NCBI GenBank assembly: GCA_020633975.1
Contig: JACKCR010000002.1
Span: 2,170,001 to 2,234,000 of the forward strand
Length of the DNA stretch: 64,000 nucleotides
Direction of reading: 5' to 3'
From: Candidatus Eiseniibacteriota bacterium
GTDB lineage: Bacteria; Eisenbacteria; RBG-16-71-46; CAIMUX01
A program made the translations under genes and the position numbers. Below are positions 8,828 through 17,010 of the stretch, one piece after another (position 1 is the first letter of the stretch; the number at the start of each line of letters is the position of its first letter). The notes under the pieces were generated by a model. The model saw nothing but the letters and a program-made list of their open reading frames with translations, was not told where the DNA came from and searched no databases.

Positions 8828-10729
8828 CTATCGGGCGAGCACGACCCTTCGGGACTGCGCGCGTCCATCGGCATCCGCAAGACGGAGGAAGTACACGCCG
8901 GACGGCATCGGATGGCCGTCGGCGTCCAACCCGTCCCACTGCACCCGATGCTCGCCGCCGTTCATCGTCCCCTCAGCAAGTGCCTTCACGAAGCGACCGC
9001 TCGCATCGACTACCGACACTGCGATCGCTTGCGCTTCCGGCAGTGCGAACGTCAGTTCGAACCGTTCCGCCGACGGGTTCGGAACCGCCTGACCGAGGTG
9101 GATCCCGGTGATCTGCTCGAGCACCGGGACGCCGGACGGGTCCGGCGATGGCGGCACGAATCCATACTGGTTCGTGTTCCAGTCGTCGTGGAAGAGCGTG
9201 CCCCACTCGATCGTCGACGCGTCGTACGGAAGTCCGAGATCCCAGATCGCGACCTGACCGTTCAGCATCGTGTACGCGAGATCGAGGTCTCCATCGGGCT
9301 CGACATCCCCGAGTTCCGGACTGTTGGGACCGCTACCACCCGGGACGACGATCGGGAAGTCGGTGACGGTGGACCCGTCGAGGTTGTACCCGAGGATCTC
9401 GCCGGGACCCGAGTTCGTTCCGATCGCGACTTCTATCTCGGCGTCCGCATCGAAGTTCGCGAGGAGTGCGGAGGCTTCCATGTTCGGTGCGCCGGCGGTC
9501 GGCCAACCGGGGAGCACCGCACCGGTGTGATCCCAGGCGTAGAACGTCGGATTCGGAGAGTCGACTTTTCCCGCGACGAATAGCTCGAGATCGTCGTCGC
9601 CGTCCATGTCGCCGAGGACGGGGCAGCCGTAGGTCTGTCCACTCGCGAACTGCACGGGGAATCCGGCAAGCGCGGTGCCGTCCCCGTGGAAGGCGTGCAC
9701 CTCGGTGAAGTTGCCGAAGTTGTACCCGACACAGAAGACTTCGCGGGAACCGTCGTTGTCGATGTCGCCGATCGACGGCGCGGCGTAGGAGGCAGAGAGT
9801 CCATATGTGACGGGGAATCCCGGTGTGACGGTGCCGTCGATCTGGAAGGACTCGAGAACGCTCGAACGCTGCGCGAAGATCTCCGGAACGTCGTCGCCGG
9901 TAACGTCGCCGATCGCGAGCGTGGCGACGATCGTGCTCCCCACCGTAACCGGGAAGCCGGTCACCGGAGTTCCGTCCGCGTGCCAGGCGCTGAGACGGTT
10001 GCCGCCTCCGACCAACACCTCGGGAGAGCCGTCGTCGTCGAGGTCATAGACCACCGGCGAGAGGAATCCGAACGGGAGGTTCGAGGTCTGAGGCCATCCG
10101 TCTACCGGGGTGCCGTCGTGATGGTAGACCTTGAGCGAACCCGACTTCACGTTGACGAGAATCTCGAGGTCTCCGTCGCCATCTAGGTCGGCGGCCGCAG
10201 CTTTCCCTTGGATCTGGTTCTCGAACGTGACCGGCCAGCCGGGGAGAAGAGTTCCGTCATGGTCCCAGACGCGTAGTTTGTTGTCGGTGGAGCCGGCGAT
10301 CACTTCCAGATCCCCATTCCCGTCGACGTCGGCGAGCACGACTCCCACGGGCAGGAACGGATTCGTGAACCCCATGCTTTGTGGCCATCCGGGGAGAAGT
10401 CCGGCACTCCGGTTCTGGACCCACTCGGGAGAGTGGGCGGGATCGGCTGTCACGACCTGCCCGGCACCGGCCGGTCTCCCCCAATCGAACCGCGACGGCC
10501 CCTCGACCGGAGAGGTGTCCACGATCGCAGCGTTCGCGGAACTCGGTAGGACCAAGGCTGGGACGACACTGGCTGTGAGAACGACACCGGCCGCGAGAAG
10601 AGCGCCAGAAGAGAGCACGAAACGGGAGGTCACGGACTGTGACGCCTCCAGCATAGGCATCGGCTCGGCAGAAGAGGTTCGGGCAGCATTCGGGGCCGGA
10701 AGATGAGAGCGCAAAGAGTGGGACTTCAT
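8828..10729 (-). CDS. FG-GAP/VCBS-repeat surface protein with T9SS sorting domain
   Basis: A 633-aa protein. AGGAGG lies 7 bases upstream of the ATG at 10729. A long N-region (about 35 residues) precedes the signal helix SSGALLAAGVVLTASVVPAL. Calcium-binding-type repeats of about 48 residues follow, each with DxDGDGDLEI-like loops and a [WH]DGTxxxGWP strand (DVDGNGDLEVIAGS, DLDGDGDLEILVNV, DMDGDDDLELFVAG). This is an FG-GAP/VCBS propeller. The C-terminal 85 residues are a T9SS domain (PNPSAERFELTF, VVDASGRFVKAL, PSGVYFLRLAD, RRVVLAR). It converges on the gene ending at 8699. Probably an adhesin-like or matrix protein. Confidence 0.85.
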   Translation of the reverse strand: MKSHSLRSHLPAPNAARTSSAEPMPMLEASQSVTSRFVLSSGALLAAGVVLTASVVPALVLPSSANAAIVDTSPVEGPSRFDWGRPAGAGQVVTADPAHSPEWVQNRSAGLLPGWPQSMGFTNPFLPVGVVLADVDGNGDLEVIAGSTDNKLRVWDHDGTLLPGWPVTFENQIQGKAAAADLDGDGDLEILVNVKSGSLKVYHHDGTPVDGWPQTSNLPFGFLSPVVYDLDDDGSPEVLVGGGNRLSAWHADGTPVTGFPVTVGSTIVATLAIGDVTGDDVPEIFAQRSSVLESFQIDGTVTPGFPVTYGLSASYAAPSIGDIDNDGSREVFCVGYNFGNFTEVHAFHGDGTALAGFPVQFASGQTYGCPVLGDMDGDDDLELFVAGKVDSPNPTFYAWDHTGAVLPGWPTAGAPNMEASALLANFDADAEIEVAIGTNSGPGEILGYNLDGSTVTDFPIVVPGGSGPNSPELGDVEPDGDLDLAYTMLNGQVAIWDLGLPYDASTIEWGTLFHDDWNTNQYGFVPPSPDPSGVPVLEQITGIHLGQAVPNPSAERFELTFALPEAQAIAVSVVDASGRFVKALAEGTMNGGEHRVQWDGLDADGHPMPSGVYFLRLADADGRAQSRRVVLAR

Positions 10730-10813
10730 GAGTGGCCTCCTGGTTGGAGAAACAGGCGCGGGATTCGCTTGGACAGTCTACGCCAGGAAAGGCCGCCCGC
10801 GATACGCATCCCC

Positions 10814-11473
10814 TCAACCAATCGGCGGGAAGAACTCCAGCACCGGATGGAGCGACTCGCTCCGCACGATCTCGTCCACCACCGCTTCGAGCTTCGGCGT
10901 CTTCGGGTTGAACCCCACACTGAAACCCGCAGCCGTCGCCACGGCGACGTCGTTCTCGTGATCGCCCACGAACGCGCACTGCTCTAGAGAGAGATGGAAC
11001 CGCTTCGCGAGCGACTCGAGCGCTCTCGCCTTGCCTTCCATGTCGTAGCGCGTAGCTTCCCAGCCCTTGAGCTTCCCCTCGCGATCGAACAGCACCTTGT
11101 TCGTGTAGATCGCCTCGAACGGATGCTCCGGGAAGAACTCTTCGATGACGAGGTCGAGGGTGCCCGAGATGACTGCGAGCTTGTACCCACGTGTCTTCAG
11201 TTCCGCGAGCACCTCGTGCGCGCCGGGGATGAGACGAAGCTGCCGGACTTCCTCCGCCATCTCGTTCCGATGTGCGCCGGCGGTGATCCAGTCCGATACG
11301 TCCATCGCGACCCAAGCGTCGTAGTCGAACTTCCCATCCATGAAGTCGAAGTAGCGCTGATCGGAGACCGCGAGGTCGCCCAGGAACCGCCGGTTGAGGA
11401 GCTGCCAGATGACGAGGCGCTCCGGATGCTCGACCAAGGTGCCGTCGACGTCGAATGCGATGAGGCGGATCAC
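10814..11473 (-). CDS. HAD-family phosphatase, phosphoserine-phosphatase-like
   Basis: A 219-aa cytoplasmic hydrolase of the haloacid dehalogenase superfamily. Motif I is FDVDGT with nucleophile Asp8 and acid/base Asp10. Motif II is AVISGT, motif III the Lys in MEGKARALE, and motif IV GDHENDVAVA, which binds Mg2+. A helical cap of about 60 residues after motif I is the C1 arrangement of SerB-type enzymes. Its ATG overlaps the stop of the endonuclease IV gene by four bases (ATGA), so the two are translated together. Without the diagnostic SerB substrate residues the substrate is open; phosphoserine or another small phosphate ester is likely. Confidence 0.8.
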   Translation of the reverse strand: MIRLIAFDVDGTLVEHPERLVIWQLLNRRFLGDLAVSDQRYFDFMDGKFDYDAWVAMDVSDWITAGAHRNEMAEEVRQLRLIPGAHEVLAELKTRGYKLAVISGTLDLVIEEFFPEHPFEAIYTNKVLFDREGKLKGWEATRYDMEGKARALESLAKRFHLSLEQCAFVGDHENDVAVATAAGFSVGFNPKTPKLEAVVDEIVRSESLHPVLEFFPPIG

Positions 11474-12417
11474 GAGCGGGTTCCCTTCTTGGGAGGTAGT
11501 GCCTGCGGAGGCGTCACTTTGGAGAGCCGGCGGAGCTGCGTCAGGTCACGCTTGTGGCCGTCGCCTTCGATCGGAGTCTCGACGATCATCGGTACCGAGC
11601 GAAAGTCCGGATCGCGGAGAAAGAAGCCGAACGGAGCCGCACCGATCTCGCCCTTCCCGACGTTCTCGTGACGGTCCTTGCGCGACGCGAACGGCTGCTT
11701 GGAGTCGTTGAGATGGAAGAGATCGACTGCGGCGATTCCGATCGTCCGGTCGAGTTCCTCCTTCGATGCGGCGTATGCGTCCTCGTCCCGGAACTCATAC
11801 CCGGCAGCGAAGAGATGACACGTATCGATGCACACCCGGAGCCGATCCGGTCGCCCGAGCGCGTCGAGAAGGAACTGGAGATGGGCGAGATCGAAGCCGA
11901 GGTTGCTTCCCTGCCCCGCCGTGTTCTCCGCAAGGAGCCGCGTCTGGTATCCCGCGGTCGTGTCGAGACAGAACCTGAGTGCTTCGGCGATCGACTCGAG
12001 CCCCGCCTCCTCGCCACGCCCAAGGTGGGAACCAGGATGGAAGACGAGACGCGGGATACCGAGCGCTTCGCAGCGTTCGATCTCCTCGAGGAACGCGTCG
12101 ATCGACTTCTTCCGAAGCTCGGGATCCACAGACGCGAGATTGATCAGGTAGGAGTCGTGAACCGCGAGTTCGAACGGACCGAGTTCGGCGTAGACCTCGT
12201 GGAACCGGCGCACCGCGCCAGGGTCGAGCGGCTTGGCCCGCCATTGACTGCCTGGCTTCGTGAAGATCTGCGCGGCGCCGGCGCCAAGTCCGTCGGCCGC
12301 TTCGAGCGCGTGGTGGAATCCACCCGCGATCGAGACGTGCGCACCAAGGAGAGGGTGCCACCCCTTGGCTTCTGCGTTTCGTTTCCGCCGCTCGGAGGCG
12401 GGCGAGGATGGGGGCAC
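11470..12417 (-). CDS. nfo: Endonuclease IV (AP endonuclease)
   Basis: A 315-aa TIM-barrel AP endonuclease that cuts 5' of abasic sites in base-excision repair. The full metal-site signature set is present: GAHVSIAGG, AVHDSYLINLAS, LVFHPGSHLGRG, LLAENTAGQGSNLG, VCIDTCHLFAAGY, HLNDSKQPF, RHENVGKGEIG and IVETPIEGDG. It starts at a GTG with a GGAAGG-like site 7 bases upstream. The first 20 residues before HPLLGAHVS are a basic, non-conserved extension. It is the first gene of a two-gene unit with the HAD phosphatase. Length and motifs match a complete, active enzyme. Confidence 0.95.
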   Translation of the reverse strand: MPPSSPASERRKRNAEAKGWHPLLGAHVSIAGGFHHALEAADGLGAGAAQIFTKPGSQWRAKPLDPGAVRRFHEVYAELGPFELAVHDSYLINLASVDPELRKKSIDAFLEEIERCEALGIPRLVFHPGSHLGRGEEAGLESIAEALRFCLDTTAGYQTRLLAENTAGQGSNLGFDLAHLQFLLDALGRPDRLRVCIDTCHLFAAGYEFRDEDAYAASKEELDRTIGIAAVDLFHLNDSKQPFASRKDRHENVGKGEIGAAPFGFFLRDPDFRSVPMIVETPIEGDGHKRDLTQLRRLSKVTPPQALPPKKGTRS

Positions 12418-12509
12418 GATAGACCTTCCGCGAGTACGGATTCGAGTATGAACCGGAGAGTCTAGCGGACCGAGCCTCGGAGCACGACCGAGTTCGGCGT
12501 TCGAAGCGA

Positions 12510-12540
12510 AGAGACGGATGACCTATCGCCATCCGTCTCT
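12510..12540 (-). terminator. Perfect 11-bp hairpin upstream of nfo
   Basis: AGAGACGGATG (12510-12520) and its exact complement (12530-12540) enclose a 9-base loop. On the minus strand it lies downstream of the VCBS gene ending at 12665 and upstream of nfo. The following minus-strand bases are TCGCTTCG, without a true T-run. It is a terminator-like or processing hairpin. Confidence 0.55.
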
Positions 12541-12547
12541 CCTGGAA

Positions 12548-12609
12548 GAAGGTAGAGCCCAACCGCAGGGTGCCTGCCGGGGTCGTTCCTGTGCGCCGTC
12601 TCTACCTTC
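12548..12609 (-). terminator. Long-range 10-bp inverted repeat after the VCBS gene
   Basis: GAAGGTAGAG (12548-12557) and its exact complement (12600-12609) are separated by a GC-rich 42-base loop. With the hairpin at 12510-12540 it forms a pair of structures in the 247-bp gap between the VCBS gene and nfo. On the minus strand the stem is followed by TTCTTCC. The tandem arrangement suggests transcription termination, but the loop is long for that. Confidence 0.4.
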
Positions 12610-12664
12610 CCACCTTGGGGGGACATCGTCCGCGAGGCGGTTCAGTTCCGGGTCGGGGCGTTCG

Positions 12665-14692
12665 TCAAGGCTTGTAGAGCAGCTTCCCCCCACTCACGTG
12701 CCCGCTACGCACGTACCGGTAGAAGTAGACGCCCGCGGCGCTCTCTGAGGGCGGAAGGAACCGCCTGGAGTGGAGACCTCGAGCGAGAGGTTCGTTCGCG
12801 AGTCGCGAGACGAGCCGGCCGGCGAGGTCGAACACGTCGAGCGTGACCCAGCTTTCCTCGTGGAGTGAGAACGAGAGGTCCGTCGCGAAGTCGAACGGAT
12901 TCGGTCGTGCGACGGCCTGGTCGATTCCCCAGGGGTGATGCGAGTCGTTCCAGAGATCACCTGAGTCCGAATCGGAGTCGGAGCCAGTGTCCGAGTCACC
13001 TCCCGATCCCGGCTCTACCGACGACGCGGTCTGCCCTTCGGTGAGGACGAGGTGTTGATCGACGCTGACGGCGGTAAAGCGATCGACCGTACCGCTCGGC
13101 CAGTCGATCCAGAGTTCGTCGACCGTCGTCGCGGTGCCGAGGCCGAAGTGCAGCTCTAGGTTCTGCCCGCAGTAGCCGCTTTGCCCCTCGACCACGCGCA
13201 CCTGCGTGACGACTCCATCTCCGAGGTTCGCGACCGCCCGGACCTCGGCGCCGATGCCCGAGTGGTTGGACTCGGTACCGACCAGCTGCAGCGTGAGCCA
13301 GTGATTTCCGTTGGACTCATCGTTGCGATAGAGCGCGTTGTTCTCGGACTCCCCGAAGGTGCGGGCCTGGAAGATGTCGAGATCGCCGTCTCGATCGTAG
13401 TCGCCCCAGGCGAATCCGTAGGTGTAACCGAGGTCGGTGACGAGAGGGATGTCCTCGGCCCGCACGAAGGAGAGAGTCCCCGTCTCCCGGAGCTGGTTCG
13501 TGAAGAGACGGTTCGTCTTGGCTGCGCCTCCATAGGAGTTGGTGGTGAAGAGGTCGAGGTCGCCGTCGTTGTCGTAGTCCCCCCAACCGCTACAGGCTTC
13601 GAACCCGCCGCTCGTCACGAGGACGTCGGTCGTGTTGCGGGTGAACGTGCCGTCGCCGTCGTTGAGGAAGAGGAAGTCGTTCTGGTTCCCCCAATTCCCG
13701 ACGTAGGCGTCGAGATCTCCGTCGTTGTCGATGTCGGCCCAGCTCGCGGTCCAGGAGCTTCCCGCGGTGCTCACGATCGGGTCCCCCGTCACCGGAGTGA
13801 AGGTTCCGTCGCCTTCGTTCCGGTAGAGGTTCTGGAGCTGGTTCGACTCGTTGACGACGAAGAGGTCCTGATCGCCGTCCCCGTCGTAGTCGACCCAGTT
13901 GACTCCGCGCGTCGTCCGAGGATCGGTCGTGACGTTCGGAACATCCACCTGAGTAAACGAGCCCGCGCCGTCGTTGTGGTAGAGGAGGTTCGGAACGAGT
14001 CCGCTCTGGCCGCTGTTCGCAACGTAGAGGTCGAGCCAGCCGTCGCCGTCGTAGTCACCCCAGGAGCAGGTCTCGGAGTAGGTGCCGATGTTCGCCTGTG
14101 GTTCGGTCGTGTTCTTGACGAAGCCGCCCGCGCCGTCGCCCAGGTAGAAGAGGTTCAGATCTCCATACCAGGTGACGATCATCGCGTCGAGATCGCCGTC
14201 GTTGTCGACGTCTCCGAAGCTCGCGCCGTCGGCCTTGGCCAGGTCCTGTACGATCGGATCGTCCGTTACCTTCGTGAACGTCCAGTTCGGCGCGCCGTCG
14301 TTCCGGTAGAGGAAGGCCGGCTCCCCGTCCTCGTGTCCGTTCGTGACGAAGAGGTCGAGGTCACCGTCTGCGTCGTAGTCGATCCAGTTGACGCTTCTCG
14401 ACGCGCCGAGGTCGTTCACGTGCGGACCGTCCGTGATCCGGGTGAACGACTGGGCGTGGGTGGCCGCGGGTAGGAGCGCAACCAGAGCTGCGGCGCAGAA
14501 CGCCGCGGCGGAGGTCGAGGCCCGCGTGAGGGCGCGCGAACGAGCGCGACGAACCCGGTGAGGGATGCATCCCGTGAAGGCCTTCGTGAGGGCGTTCGTG
14601 AGGACCTTCGCGAGCGCCGGCTTCAGTATTCCACTGGGGTTCGGTGCCGAGACTCGCGCGAGCCACCGGCCAGATCCAGACTTGTAGGGCAT
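12665..14692 (-). CDS. FG-GAP/VCBS protein with ASPIC/UnbV domain and T9SS sorting domain
   Basis: A 675-aa protein. GGGAGG lies 9 bases upstream of the ATG at 14692. An unusually long N-region of about 55 residues with LTxAxT near-repeats precedes the signal helix AAAFCAAALVALLPAATHAQ. Repeated DYDGDGDLDLFVTN/DNDGDLDAY calcium loops make an FG-GAP propeller to about residue 450. An ASPIC/UnbV domain follows (GNHWLTLQLVGTESNHSGIGAEVRA broken after 20 residues at its conserved core; also ELWIDWPSGTVDRF). An acidic Ser-Asp linker (GSDSDSDSGD) leads to the T9SS domain (RPNPFDFATDLSF, VFDLAGRLVSRL, AAGVYFYRYV, GGKLLYKP). Surface-exposed; function unknown. Confidence 0.85.
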   Translation of the reverse strand: MPYKSGSGRWLARVSAPNPSGILKPALAKVLTNALTKAFTGCIPHRVRRARSRALTRASTSAAAFCAAALVALLPAATHAQSFTRITDGPHVNDLGASRSVNWIDYDADGDLDLFVTNGHEDGEPAFLYRNDGAPNWTFTKVTDDPIVQDLAKADGASFGDVDNDGDLDAMIVTWYGDLNLFYLGDGAGGFVKNTTEPQANIGTYSETCSWGDYDGDGWLDLYVANSGQSGLVPNLLYHNDGAGSFTQVDVPNVTTDPRTTRGVNWVDYDGDGDQDLFVVNESNQLQNLYRNEGDGTFTPVTGDPIVSTAGSSWTASWADIDNDGDLDAYVGNWGNQNDFLFLNDGDGTFTRNTTDVLVTSGGFEACSGWGDYDNDGDLDLFTTNSYGGAAKTNRLFTNQLRETGTLSFVRAEDIPLVTDLGYTYGFAWGDYDRDGDLDIFQARTFGESENNALYRNDESNGNHWLTLQLVGTESNHSGIGAEVRAVANLGDGVVTQVRVVEGQSGYCGQNLELHFGLGTATTVDELWIDWPSGTVDRFTAVSVDQHLVLTEGQTASSVEPGSGGDSDTGSDSDSDSGDLWNDSHHPWGIDQAVARPNPFDFATDLSFSLHEESWVTLDVFDLAGRLVSRLANEPLARGLHSRRFLPPSESAAGVYFYRYVRSGHVSGGKLLYKP

Positions 14693-14946
14693 TGGGTTCG
14701 CCTCCCGTTTTGGGCATCTCGTCCACCCCGGTCGAAGCTCACCCTAGACGAGAATCCGATCACGCAAAGCAAGGTGCGACGAGTGCCCCGGATCCTGCGA
14801 CGGACGGAAGCCGTGGCCGGTTGGAACGACCGTCGACACTCGCCCGGGCGCGTCGGACAGGACGACAAGATGACCTCGAATGCGGTATCGTCCAATCACT
14901 GCGAGAGCGCGGGACTGGGAAGTCTCCGTGCATCTGGAGGTGAGCG

Positions 14947-15468
14947 ATGACGAACCCGCCCGTCTTCGAAGGAATCGCCAAGGCCCGCACGGGCGACAAT
15001 CCTGCCGTGGTCTGTAGACTTCCGTCCGGCTGGGTTCTGCTCGGAGAGACGCAGTTTCTCGCCGGCTACTGCGTGCTCTATGCAGACCCGGTTGCCGAGA
15101 GCCTCAACACGATCAGCGGCTGGGAACGGGCCCAGTTCCTGGAAGACCTGAGCCTCATGGGCGACGCAGTCCTCGCGGTGACGAACGCGCGGCGGATGAA
15201 CTACTCGATCCTCGGCAACGTCCTCCCGGTCCTCCATGGCCACGCGTTTCCGCGCTACGACTGGGAAGACGAAGCGTTCCGAGCCGGGCCAGTCTGGCTC
15301 TACCCAGACGCGACTCGCAATCTTCCAGCGTTCGATCCCGTACGCGACGCCCCGCTCATGAAGCGGATTCACGACAAGCTGATCGAGCTGGAAGCGAAGG
15401 TCTCAGACCAGACGTACCCGTGGCAGGTCGCGCTCGGCCTCGCGCCGAAGAAGGACGCGCCGAACTAG
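14947..15468 (+). CDS. HIT-family nucleotide hydrolase/transferase
   Basis: A 173-aa cytoplasmic protein with a strong Shine-Dalgarno (GGAGGTGA, 4 bases from the ATG). The histidine-triad motif is VLHGHAFPRY (95-104). His97 and the nucleophilic His99 are kept, but the first triad position is Val95 instead of His. The HIT fold is otherwise clear (GYCVLYADP, the ADAVLAVTNA-like helix, HAFPRYDWE). Family members hydrolyse dinucleoside polyphosphates or AMP-lysine. The C-terminal tail to residue 173 is longer than a minimal HIT protein. The loss of the first His is seen in some HIT branches and may alter rather than abolish activity. Confidence 0.8.
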   Translation: MTNPPVFEGIAKARTGDNPAVVCRLPSGWVLLGETQFLAGYCVLYADPVAESLNTISGWERAQFLEDLSLMGDAVLAVTNARRMNYSILGNVLPVLHGHAFPRYDWEDEAFRAGPVWLYPDATRNLPAFDPVRDAPLMKRIHDKLIELEAKVSDQTYPWQVALGLAPKKDAPN

Positions 15469-15481
15469 CCCGCTGGCCGCG

Positions 15482-16774
15482 CTACTCGGTCCGCCCCACC
15501 ACGAGGCGGTAGGCTTCCCGCCGCGCTCGGATGACGCTTCCGATGACGGCGGCACGAGCCCCAGCGAAGTCGTCTCCCTCTGCGAGTAGCCAGATCGCGA
15601 AGACGGTCTCGGTACCGTCTGCTTCGATCGTGAACGGCCCGCTGGACATGAGACCGCGGACGTCCCGTGGCGGATTGTCGATCCAGCCAGTTCCCGAGGA
15701 CGGGTCGCCGTCGACGGCAAACAACGTTCCTTCTCCTGTCGACGGGTCGATCATCGGGCTACCGAGGTTCGTAAGTCCCTGCATAGCCCACAGCACCTGT
15801 TCGGGAGTCGTGAAGTTGGTCTCACCGTAGAGGTCCTCAGCGTTTTTCACCATGAGGCGGTGGGAGGTCACCCTGTGCTGTGGAGCGTCCTCCGTGGGTG
15901 TGGTGAGGAACGCGAAGGCGGACATCCACTGGGGCTGGTTCATCGGTAAGGTGCCGGCGTAGGTGACGGTGATCCCTTGGTCCCCGATGTACATGGTGCG
16001 GTTTCCGCCGGGCGGACCGATGAACGAGAGGTCGGAGTCCGAGTACAGCCCAACGTACACGTCGTCCCAGATCTGATCCGATCCGTTGTGGATGTCGTAT
16101 CGGAGAAAGAGGACGTTGTCGAGATCCTCGTCGGCAACGCCGAACACGCTCATGCCGATCTCGAGGCCAGGCATTGGAGACGAAGTGGGACCGTTCAGCT
16201 GACGGTCCGTCGCCGTGCGGAGGGCGGACCAAACCATCGAGTCGCCATAGACCACCGGCTCTCCGTCGTCGTTCGTCGGATAGCCGTGAGCGATCGGCCA
16301 TTCGATCTCCTCATTCGCGAGATGGTCGGAAGTCACGATGTACGGTCCGATCGGCTCGCCATTGACCAATGAGGAGAAGTTGCTCCACGGACTGCCGCCG
16401 TCCCACGCGATGTTCGCGTGCGGTTCGCCCGCGACCATACCTCCGATCCAGAGAGACGAGATGAAGATCGCGTACGCTTCGTTGTCGATCCGCTTGCCCT
16501 CGGTGAGCTGACCGTCGCGGTCCACCCTCACCTCGAGGTCCACTACCTGAAAGGTGGCCACCTCTTCGGCGACCAGATCCGGCAGCTCGACCGGATCTGG
16601 ATCTCCTCCGGGATCCGTGGGTGGATCGTCGTCGTCACCGCAACCGATCCAGAGGAGGCTGAGCAGAGAGAGTAGACAGACGCCGCTCCGAAGGCGCGAC
16701 TGACGGAACGTTCTTTCTCCCTTCCAGCGCAAGGAACCGGAGTCGGACTCTGAGGAGGCGGTGCGGGAACCCAT
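15482..16774 (-). CDS. Predicted lipoprotein of unknown function
   Basis: A 430-aa protein. AGGAGA sits 8 bases upstream of the ATG. Basic residues precede a hydrophobic run and a lipobox LWIGC with the lipidated Cys45, followed by an acidic Pro-Asp linker (GDDDDPPTDPGGDPDP). Residue +2 after Cys is Gly. The mature domain is rich in aromatic and Asp/Asn strands (YAIFISSLWIGGMV, FLRYDIHNGSD, VYVGLYSDSDLS, DNPPRDVRGLMSSGPF) and looks like a beta-rich surface or periplasmic domain; I do not recognise the family. It converges with the HIT gene, 13 bases apart, and is divergent from the NFACT gene. Neighbouring T9SS cargo suggests a cell-surface setting. Confidence 0.7.
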   Translation of the reverse strand: MGSRTASSESDSGSLRWKGERTFRQSRLRSGVCLLSLLSLLWIGCGDDDDPPTDPGGDPDPVELPDLVAEEVATFQVVDLEVRVDRDGQLTEGKRIDNEAYAIFISSLWIGGMVAGEPHANIAWDGGSPWSNFSSLVNGEPIGPYIVTSDHLANEEIEWPIAHGYPTNDDGEPVVYGDSMVWSALRTATDRQLNGPTSSPMPGLEIGMSVFGVADEDLDNVLFLRYDIHNGSDQIWDDVYVGLYSDSDLSFIGPPGGNRTMYIGDQGITVTYAGTLPMNQPQWMSAFAFLTTPTEDAPQHRVTSHRLMVKNAEDLYGETNFTTPEQVLWAMQGLTNLGSPMIDPSTGEGTLFAVDGDPSSGTGWIDNPPRDVRGLMSSGPFTIEADGTETVFAIWLLAEGDDFAGARAAVIGSVIRARREAYRLVVGRTE

Positions 16775-17010
16775 CTTCGTCTCCTTTGCTCACCCGGGCG
16801 GGCTCGAGCGCGGCGAATCACGGCGGCCTTCGCGCGCAGTGTACACCGGTTCCCTGGTCGCGTCTGCCATCGGGTGACCCTCCCTCCCGGCCACGCTGGT
16901 TATCCACGTCCATGTCCACGCGTGTCCACGTCGATGCCCGCAAGCAGCGCTGGGTCTGCTATCCTCCGTCGTCCTTTGCAACCGAACCTAGCAACTGGAA
17001 CTGGGAGACC

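Noticed and set aside
16900-16908. DnaA-box-like TTATCCACG with nearby TCCACG repeats
   Set aside because: A single near-match with no cluster, AT-rich unwinding element or dnaA/dnaN neighbours. Not an origin.
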